DNA from: Petrolisthes cinctipes
Taxonomy: Eukaryota; Arthropoda; Malacostraca; Decapoda; Porcellanidae
Reading direction: 5' to 3'
DNA length: 64,000 bases
NCBI GenBank assembly: GCA_033782935.1
Contig: JAWQEG010002467.1
Location: 54,705 to 118,704, forward strand
This document shows, piece by piece, positions 26,490 through 36,100 of this stretch. The position numbers and the translations under genes are program-made. Each line of letters begins with the position of its first letter. The stretch's first letter is position 1. The notes below the pieces were generated by a model. The model searched no databases. It was not told the DNA's origin and saw only the letters and a program-made list of their open reading frames with translations.

Positions 26490-26655
26490 TTAAGGGGATA
26501 GTACACTGTCTATAAAACTGGAGTAAATTATTCCTCTAAACTATTTCCAGCAACAGGCCACCATTATTTTTGTTTGTATGGTCCTGTTTCCTGTTGGCAT
26601 ACTTTGGAGGACTCAAGTCACTCTAATGTACCAAAAGTTTACTATCTCCGTGAGT
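26490..26655. mobile_element. Fold-back MITE copy, TTAA at left end
   Basis: Starts TTAAGGGGATAGTACACTG. It contains the arms ATTCCTCTAAACTATTTCCA and CTTTGGAGGACTCAAG around the family core CAACAGGCCACCATTATTTT. The right terminus is degenerate. Confidence 0.7.
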
Positions 26656-27080
26656 GTTAATGATAATATGTTGTCTTCATAAATGATTTACACATAATTA
26701 TGACAGAATTGTGTATTTATATGGTAGGTATGGAGGTGCTGAAGTGGTAATAAATAGTCTGCCTCAGCTCCCTTTATGACTACTGTAGTTGGTTCTAATA
26801 ATTTCTCCTGGGGACTCTAATTATACTCTGCCAGACTTGCTGGTGAATATGTGTACCAGCCATCGATCGACACAATACCAACTTGCCCGTGGTGTTTGTT
26901 TCCTGGTTACAAGATGATAACTACTTTGCTGATCACTTTATTTATTATGCACACTCACGCCCACTCCTTTTCACTCACAACAGTATATTTTAGATCCTGA
27001 AAATATGAAGGTGAAACTGTAATTAATTTTAGTAAATATTGTCAGGATAGGACTTGAGACTTTACCATTAAAACACACGC

Positions 27081-27083
<3 letters not shown>

Positions 27084-27134
<51 letters not shown>
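27084..27134. repeat. (GA)n microsatellite
   Basis: An uninterrupted GA dinucleotide run of about 50 bp. A second run of about 40 bp lies at 27612-27651. Confidence 0.95.
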
Positions 27135-27136
<2 letters not shown>

Positions 27137-27609
27137 ACATTCGTAATCCCGAGCACAGAGTATTAATCAGTAATTTGGACCCTGCAACATCATCCCCACC
27201 ATATACGTAATATACATACCATGAATAGAAATATAGGCTACTGGTGAGTCTTTAGCCTTATGCACACTCACTTGCCTAATTCACTGGTTAAAATTGCCCA
27301 TAAAGAAAGATGAATCATAATTTAGCCACGTACAGTACGTCTTACCTCTCTCCCTCTCTATCTCTGTATGTGTGTGTGAAGGAATTATAGTTACCTCCCA
27401 TTTCCCCAATAAATGATATAGTCCCCTTTCAGTCAGGTTAGGATGAAAGAAGCAGCCATAGGGTGAAGAAAGTACATACAACAGATGGAGTGAGGTAAGG
27501 AAGGGAGAGGTAGCTAAGGTATGCTGGATGGATGAGATGACTACTAGGAAACACCTTAATCACTCTATATGTCTCGATCCCACCCCCTTCCCTCAATCCC
27601 ACATCATTG

Positions 27610-27611
<2 letters not shown>

Positions 27612-27651
<40 letters not shown>
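27612..27651. repeat. (GA)n microsatellite
   Basis: Uninterrupted AG/GA run of 40 bp in intergenic DNA. Confidence 0.95.
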
Positions 27652-27653
<2 letters not shown>

Positions 27654-29651
27654 GTGAACTATGAAGGCAAGGACTGGCCTGCCATCTTCTCACTCCAAGC
27701 TCGCCTCCCACCACAGCGGACACCTAAACACGTGGCTCCTCTCTCTCTGCCTTGCTCTTTGCCTCTCGACTCCCACCTTCCCTTTTAATTTGCTCCTGCT
27801 GCCTGGGGTTTATTTACTTTTGCTTCTGTTGGCCCTCAACCATTTCTTCAACTACAACCAAATCATACACGTTCCCTCGTCAATGTTACAATTTCACAAG
27901 ACCTAAAGGAAATAATGTAACTTGAGTCTAATACTATACGACTTTCCTGTCTAGTAGCCTACTAACTTGTATAATATAACCCCATAAAGCTTATATTCTA
28001 TATTGCTGGTTCTACTTTTGACGTGAGTTTTTACTGCATATTAGCTTACTTCTGCGATTAAGAGCTTTACTTATACGCTCTCCAGGGTGACGGGGGAGTG
28101 CTGTTGATAAGGCAAAACACAAAAGCAAAGACTTCCCCTGAACTCTCTCAGCTCTCGGGAGTCTACCTGTTCCTGTCTTACGCCCTCTGGTATATACCTG
28201 CCAGTTACTCAGGTAAGAAAAATTAGCCAAGTCAAGTGCATAAAACTCTTGTGCCCGACGCTTATTATTATTTTTTTTCCATGTGCCGCATGTTATTATG
28301 AACGAAAATTCTTGTGGTTCCCATTACCTTCCTGACAGTGACTGAACTTCATTGGGATGGTATGGGCATTTCCGTAACTCGCTCTAATTTCGAGGTATAG
28401 GCCTATTGGGTATCTCAGACCCCACGTTACAATTTGTGTGATGATGCATCTGGCATGTTAGACCCCTGCTGGTGAAAACTTAATTGGATTTCTTTCTCTA
28501 CTTGTCCAAAGATGGATCAACCATCCTAGATGTCCTCCCAGCCGAGAAGTCCCAGAAGAAGCGGTTTATTTTTATTTTTTTGTAGAAATTTTCTAAAAAA
28601 AAAAATAATATCTAAAAAATGAAGGTTTTCATTAAAATATGGGTATTATTACAGTCAAGTACTGTGTTTTTGGCTAGGGCCCCGTAGTGTTACCACATCC
28701 GGCTAGGTCCCGGAAATTTGCCTCGCATGTCACTTTATGATAGTTTACACCGGGTATATAGACTAATTTCCAAATTATGTTTGTAAAACGGGGCATATCT
28801 CGAAAACAGACATATCTCCGACAGAAACACCATAGATGAAAAGTGTCTTAGAATGGTCCAACATAGTGGGTAATGATACTAAAATATACAATATAATGAA
28901 CCCAGTACATCTGTAAATATACCAAAATATGTATTAAAAATAAAAGAATTATGAATGAACATTGCTTTGTTGATGAATATGAAGGTTAATAATATAGTTT
29001 CATACCTACGTTCACATTTTTCAAAACAAATTATCGTTAGTATTTATTTCGTATTTTTTTTCTTTTGGGGTCTGACGGACCCATGGTAATCAAAATATGA
29101 AGTAAAAAAAACTCTACCTATCTCCGGTTAATTCACACTCACCAGGATTCCTACATGGCAATACTCAGATCCCGCCCATGTTCATTTTTACCCATTTTTC
29201 GGCCTCGATACACACAGGTTTCATTCAAAGGTAATCGGAAGTCCTCTCCCTAATGTTATTCCGCCTTTCATGTTTAATTTCTTGTAAAGAGAGAACGGCC
29301 TGTGTGGTGGTCAGGTTTGACTTATGAATGAGTGAACAGTGTTTAGGAACATAATCCTAGTTGAGTGAGAACCATATCACATTTTTCTTCTTGTACACAT
29401 TTATAACTGTCTTGACTGTAAAGTATGAATTTATAACTCCAAAGATTGTTACATTAATATCATGGGGTGTGAAAAACATAAATGGTTTGAGCTCCACCAG
29501 GAAAATGTTACATGCCTCTCTTTCTCTGTTCCTTTCAGAGAGAAGAGTACATGTGCTGTGAGGGCGGGACGGGTTTGGTACAGTAGTGATCTGGGACAAG
29601 CCACTAACACATAAATGCTGATACCAACCTGGTCTCCGAAACTACGTACAG

Positions 29652-30085
29652 TACTGCCAACTGTGAGAGAAGATATCGCCTGTAGTTCTTCGTGTACCAT
29701 AGCTGCCTCTGTATATTATTAGTGTAACATATTTCACGTTGCTAATGATAGAGAACAATCACGCTTTAAATCAAGAACAAGTATATGAGAGCATTATAAC
29801 TACTGCCACTTACGAAAGAAGATATCGTCTGTAGACATGTGCATACAATTGAAACGGTTTTAAACCTTGATCGATATATCAAACACCCATCCCTCTGACA
29901 AGATTCAATATTAGGAGTTGTACAGAAAATCGGTCAGTGATTGATTGTTTGAAGGTTAGACAAGTTGGCGTTTGTGTTTAAAATACTATTATCATCGTAA
30001 CATTATTTCACGTTACTACTGGTATAGAGCAAGCACGCACTTTACAAGAACAAACAATATGAGAGCATTATAATATATTTAAGGT
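29652..30085 (+). promoter_or_regulatory. Duplicated promoter-proximal segment of the patatin-fusion gene
   Basis: Two diverged direct copies stand directly upstream of the start codon. Copy 1 (about 29652-29804) and copy 2 (about 29805-30085) both contain ACTGCCA..., GAAGATATCG.CTGTAG, a TTTCACGTT word, a TAGAG.AA.CACGC..T word and ATATGAGAGCATTATAA. The second ends in TATAATATATTTAAGG (about 30069-30083), a TATA-like box about 40-50 bp before the ATG. A short 5' UTR and a TATA promoter are inferred. Confidence 0.45.
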
Positions 30086-30122
30086 CACTGAAGACAAAGG
30101 AAATACACAACAGTTCAAGAAA

Positions 30123-33100
30123 ATGTCTGTTCCATTCATCAAAATAACGGATGTAAACAACGACCCACAAGAAACAAGTAACCATAGTTCTTTTCGTCGA
30201 AGGTCAAGAAGTGGCTCTCGTGCCAGTGGCTCGGAGTATGAACCGAGTACTGATGCAGCCCCAAGGGATCTTCAAAACATCACCCATGATTATAGCAGAC
30301 AACATTCAGCTCCAGATAATGCTTTGATCGCGGCAGATGACAGGGATCGAGGCAGAGATCAAGAACAGGGGTGGAATAAGGAAACGAGCAGGACTCTCAT
30401 TTTACCTGACCTTACTGATTATGTCTCCTCTCCAAGGAGTGTGTCTGTTGATAATCGTTCTGCCCAGCAACGGGAAGAGGATGAAGCTCAAGTCCAAACC
30501 CGGACAATAAGTAGTCATTTGGGGGAACCTGTGAGCGGAAGTCATGTAACCAGAGAACGAAGGAGATCTTTTAATGATATTATCTTCAACATTGAGCACA
30601 GGAAATCCATCCACGAAATGACTCCCAAGATGAGAGCTCAGGTGTCAAAATTCGAGGGTTTGCTCGATGATGAAATTTCACCCTCAATGGAAAGTTATGC
30701 TGAAAGGGACCGTCAAAGATTATCTAGCAGGAATACTTCGGAGATGGACCATCGAGAGGATTCCAGCAGAAATAAAGAGGACATGAGTCGTCGTAGGTCC
30801 TCTTCCAGAGACTTTCCAGAGACAGAACGCCGACGGAGATCTTCTGCCCGAGATGAACCTGAGATGGATCGTCGAAGGTTATCCTCCAACGATGTGCCAG
30901 AGACAGAACTCCGAAGGTCTGTAGATGGTGATGGAGAGTGGAAGACGCCTTTCAACATTGATAAACCTGAGACTGGCCGTCGGAGGTCATCCACTAGAGA
31001 TACTGAGATGGAACGGAGGCCATCCAAAGGAAATACTATACCTGAAAAGAAGCAGAGAAAGTCATCCAGAGGGGAATATATGCCTGGGATGGAGCGGAGG
31101 AGATCATCCAGCAGAGAAATTTCTGAGGTCGATAGGAGAAGGTCATCCAGCAGAGAAGTTCCAGAGGTCTATAGAAGGAGGTCATCCAGCAGAGAAGTTC
31201 CAGAGGCCAATAGAAGAAGGTCATCCAGCAGAGAAGTTCCAGAGGCTGATAGGAGAAGGTCATCCAGCAGAGAAGTTTCAGAGGTCTATAGAAGGAGGTC
31301 ATCCAGCAGAGAATTTCCAGAGGGGGACAGGAGAAGGTCATCCAGTCATATGCTTCAGGTGGATGGCAGAGGGTCATCCAGCTGGGGAGAAGTACCTTAT
31401 ATGGGTCGCCGTATATCATCTGATGGAGAGGAGTTCCGGGTACTTGAGCGACGTGGATCACAAGAAGGACGAGACTTGTTAGGGCGACGCAAATCACTGA
31501 AAGAAAAGATAAACGGCATGGAACACAGAAGATCAATCAACCAAGATATTGATGACTTGCAGAAGCGACTTTCCACTCAGGGAAGTGACTCTGATGGTAT
31601 GGATAATGATATTTCTCTGAGTTCAGGTCCAGATGCTTTGAGAGAACAGAACCCTCCTCAGTTGCAAGTCCAAAGATATGAAGACTTGTTGGATGAGCAA
31701 GATATCAGTGACGATACTGAAGTGGACGATAACTTTTTGAAGAGCATTGCCCCATATCTTGGCTACCGGAAATCCATATCCGAATTGGAACCTTATCTTG
31801 AATTTCAGAAGGAAGCCAATATTCTCACGGGAGATGTTCAAGCCCAGGTATACTTGAATGAAGAAGGGATGAAGCGTCGAAAGTCATCCTTGCATGAATC
31901 CACAAACTTCGATCGAGACACCTCAATGAAACAAGGCCCAAGTCTCTATGAAGAAATGAAACTTGTAGATTCTAACAATGATGAAGTGGATTCAGACTTG
32001 AACAAGGATACTGATAACCTACAATACATCCACGACCAACCTTCTACAGCTGATAGTAAATCCCCAAGACAAAAAGAGGAGGAGGGCATGGAAATTCTTG
32101 CCTCATATGACACAAGCTATGAACTACAACAACCCACGTCAAATAATGAAACAGCCACGGAAAGTATAACTACATCAGAGGCAGTTGTCGACAGTGAACC
32201 AAGAAAGTCAATGAGTGGTGAAATATTTGACTTCTTGGTGAGACGCCTTAGTAGTACACCCATCCCCAGCCACAAGTCTGTAGCAGCAACACCAGAGCCA
32301 GAAGAAGACAGGATGAGCCCAGATGCTGAAAGTGAGTATCAGGAAACATATGAGCAATCAAACAGACGGCCTTCAGTCGTACTTAATGAGAGATGGGGCC
32401 AGGTCAGTGAAAGAAGGACTTCGAAAAGTTCATCACTCCAGGATACAAATTCAGCAAGAGGTTTACTCACAGGTTTGGATGATCTTTTCTCTAAAAATTC
32501 AGATAAAAACCTGGAAAACAATTCACGAAAAAGTTCGTCTGCATTTCTAGATAGTCGGTGGGTACCAAGAGCTCCAGCTACTGAAATGGAATCTAGTTCA
32601 TCAAAGAATCCAGAGACTGATACGGGGACCCAGTCACGAAAAGGGTCGTCAGCATTTTTAGAAAGTCGCTGGACACCTCGAGGTTCAACTTCTGAATTAG
32701 ATTATCATTCACAAGAAGGTCTGGATGATAAAACTGACTATATGCCATCGAATGTTTTAGATGCTAGAATAGAACTTTCAGCAAACAGCCACATTGCTCA
32801 ACCAAACAATCAGTTACCAGAACAGGGAGAAACTGATCCACAAGATGATGATTCAGAGACAGAAGTAGTATTGGATAGTACTGTAAGTGTGGAGCCAAGA
32901 AGTTCCTTCAGTACCCTCATGTATGACTTCCTGGCTAGACGGGTGAGTGGTGTGATAGACACAGAATTGGTGACTGGTTCATCAGAAACTTCTGATGTCA
33001 ATATCAATATCAATTCTGATGACAATACTCCAAGACGATCGTCGGTATTTTTAGATAGCCGTTGGTCACCAAGAGGTTCAACTGCTGGCCTAGAGAACCG

Positions 33101-36100
33101 TTCACCAAGAGGTTCAACAGCTGGCCTAGAGAACCGTTCACGAACAGGTTCAACAGCTGGCCTAGAGAACCGTTCACGAACAGGTTCAACAGCTGGTTTA
33201 GATAACCGTTCACGAAGTGGTTCAACTGCAGGTTTCGATGGCTTAGAAAACCGTTCACCAAGAGGTTCAACTACTGGCCTAGAGAACAGTTCACCAAGAA
33301 GTTCAACTGCTGGTCTAGAGAACCGTTCACCAAGAGGTTCAACTGCTGAATTAGAAACCCTCACACCTAGAGGTTCAAATGCTGGTTTTGAGAACCGTTC
33401 ACCAAGAGGTTCTACTGCTGGCTTACAAACCCTCTCAGCAAGAGGTTCAACTGCTGGCTTGGATACCCAGTCACCCAGAGGTTCTATTGATGCCATTGAG
33501 AACACTTCAACTGGATATTCTAAAGATGGTTTTGATATTGGTTCAACAAGAGCTTCTGATGCTGGAGTGGACCTTGACTTAACGGTTGACAATACTCCAA
33601 GACGATCGTCGGTATTTTTAGATAGCCGTTGGTCACCAAGAGGTTCAACTGCTGGCCTAGAGAACCGTTCACGAACAGGTTCAACAGCTGGCCTAGAGAA
33701 CCGTTCACGGATAGGTTCAACAGCTGGTTTAGAAACCCTCTCACCAAGAGGTTCAACAGCTGGCCAAGAGAACCGTTCAAGAATAGGTTCAACAGCTGGC
33801 CTAGAGAACCGTTTACGAACAGGTTCAACAGCTGGCCTAGAGAACCGTTCACGAACAGGTTCAACAGCTGGCCTAGAGAACCGTTCACGAACAGGTTCAA
33901 CAGCAGGTTTAGATAACCGTTCACGAAGTGGTTCAACTGCAGGTTTCGATGGCTTAGAAAACCGTTCACCAAGAGGTTCAACTACTGGCCTAGAGAACAG
34001 TTCACCAAGAAGTTCAACTGCTGGTCTAGAGAACCGTTCACCAAGAGGTTCAACTGCTGAATTAGAAACCCTCACACCTAGAGGTTCAAATGCTGGTTTT
34101 GAGAACCGTTCACCAAGAGGTTCTACTGCTGGTCTAGAGAACCGTTCACCAAGAGGTTCAACTACTGAATTAGAAACCCTCACACCTAGAGGTTCAAATG
34201 CTGGTTTTGAGAACCGTTCACCAAGAGGTTCTACTGCTGGCTTACAAACCCTCTCAGCAAGAGGTTCAACTGCTGGCTTGGATACCCAGTCACCCAGAGG
34301 TTCTATTGATGCCATTGAGAACACTTCAACTGGATATTCTAAAGATGGTTTTGATATTGGTTCAACAAGAGCTTCTGATGCTGGAGTGGACCTTGACTTA
34401 ACGGTTGACAATACTCCAAGACGATCGTCGGTATTTTTAGATAGCCGTTGGTCACCAAGAGGTTCAACTGCTGGCCTAGAGAACCGTTCACGAACAGGTT
34501 CAACAGCTGGCCTAGAGAACCGTTCACGGATAGGTTCAACAGCTGGTTTAGAGAACCGTTCACGAAGTGGTTCAACTGCAGGTTTCGATGGCTTTGAAAA
34601 CCGTTCACCAAGAGGTTCAACTGCTGGCCTAGAGAACCGTTCACCAAGAAGTTCAACTGCTGGTCTAGAGAACCGTTCACCAAGAGGTTCAACAGCTGGC
34701 CTAGAGAACCGTTCACGAACAGGTTCAACAGCTGGATTAGAAACCCTCTCACCAAGAGGTTCAACAGCTGGCCTAGAGAACCGTTCACGAACAGGTTCAA
34801 CTGCTGGCCTAGAGAACCGTTCACGAACAGGTTCAACTGCTGGCCTAGAGAACCGTTCACGAACAGGTTCAACAGCTGGCCTAGAGAACCGTTCACGAAC
34901 AGGTTCAACAGCTGGCCTAGAGAACCGTTCACGAACAGGTTCAACTGCTGGTCTAGAGAACCGTTCACGAACAGGTTCAACAGCTGGCCTAGAGAACCGT
35001 TCACGAACAGGTTCAACTGCTGGCCTAGAGAACCGTTCACGAACAGGTTCAACAGCTGGATTAGAAACCCTCTCACCAAGAGGTTCAACAGCTGGCCTAG
35101 AGAACCGTTCACGAACAGGGTCAACAGCTGGTTTAGAGAACTGTTCACGAACAGGTTCAACTGCAGGTTTCGATGGCTTAGAAAACCGTTCACCAAGAGG
35201 TTCAACTGCTGGCCTAGAGAACCGTTCACGAACAGGTTCAACTGCTGGCCTAGAGAACCGTTCACGAACAGGTTCAACAGCTGGATTAGAAACCCTCTCA
35301 CCAAGAGGTTCAACAGCTGGCCTAGAGAACCGTTCACGAACTGGTTCAACTGCAGGTTTCGATGGCTTAGAAAACCGTTCACCAAGAGGTTCAACTGCTG
35401 GTTTCGATGGCTTAGAGAACCGTTCACGAACAGGTTCAACTTTTGGCTTCGAGAATCGTTCACCAAGAGGTTCAACTGCTGGTCTAGAGAACTATTCACC
35501 AAGAGGTTCAACGGCTGGCTTGGAGAACCGTCGCAGAACACCAAGAGGTTCAGCCGATGAAATATATTTTGTTGGCACAGTTCAGGGTAGTGTGTCTGAC
35601 CCACCTGTCATAACGCTGGAGTCACCTATGGATACTGACATCAACCTCTGTGATGATACCAATACACCAAATCTCCAAACCCGGAAATCACTTTTTGAGC
35701 AGACTGCAAGCATTGAACCTCAAGTAAGCAAACAACCTCGCTTGTCAATTGGCAGGGATATGTTTAATGCCTTGGTGCGTAGATTCAGTGGGATAGACCT
35801 AGAGGAACCCGTACAGGAACTACTACTTGACCATCAGAAATCTATACATCACACCACTGGCCTGATTTCCACCTCTCTCGACCCCTCGGCAAAAAGTGAA
35901 GCTCAAAACAGGGAAGATGATGAGCTCAGTGTATCCGACGGTACAGAGTCCAGTCTAGACGTTACGTGGACGGTGACCGAACCTGACCCGAGTGAAACAT
36001 CTACTCCCACACTTCGAGGTTCACCAGACGGAGGATATGCATCTGAATTCATTAGAGATGGAACAGCGTCTAGTCTGGTCACTTCCGATGCACTGAATTC

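Larger units (their letters stand above)
24706..29650. other. Intergenic region, simple repeats, no gene seen
   Basis: This 5-kb gap separates two plus-strand genes. It contains CT- and GA-rich microsatellites, four copies of a CTTCCCATTCT word near 25918-25978, a MITE copy at 26490-26655 and an unclassified block at about 28640-29120 (TCTCGAAAACAGACATATCTCC). Short open frames here (for example 25362-25577 and 27528-27906) are interrupted by repeats and have no domain-like features. Confidence 0.5.

Noticed and set aside
32810..35604. Large minus-strand frames (533 and 421 residues) opposite the 36-bp array
   Set aside because: The repeat unit is a multiple of three without stops on either strand, so long antisense frames are automatic. 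They have no start context or flanking exons; the plus frame leads into the lipase.
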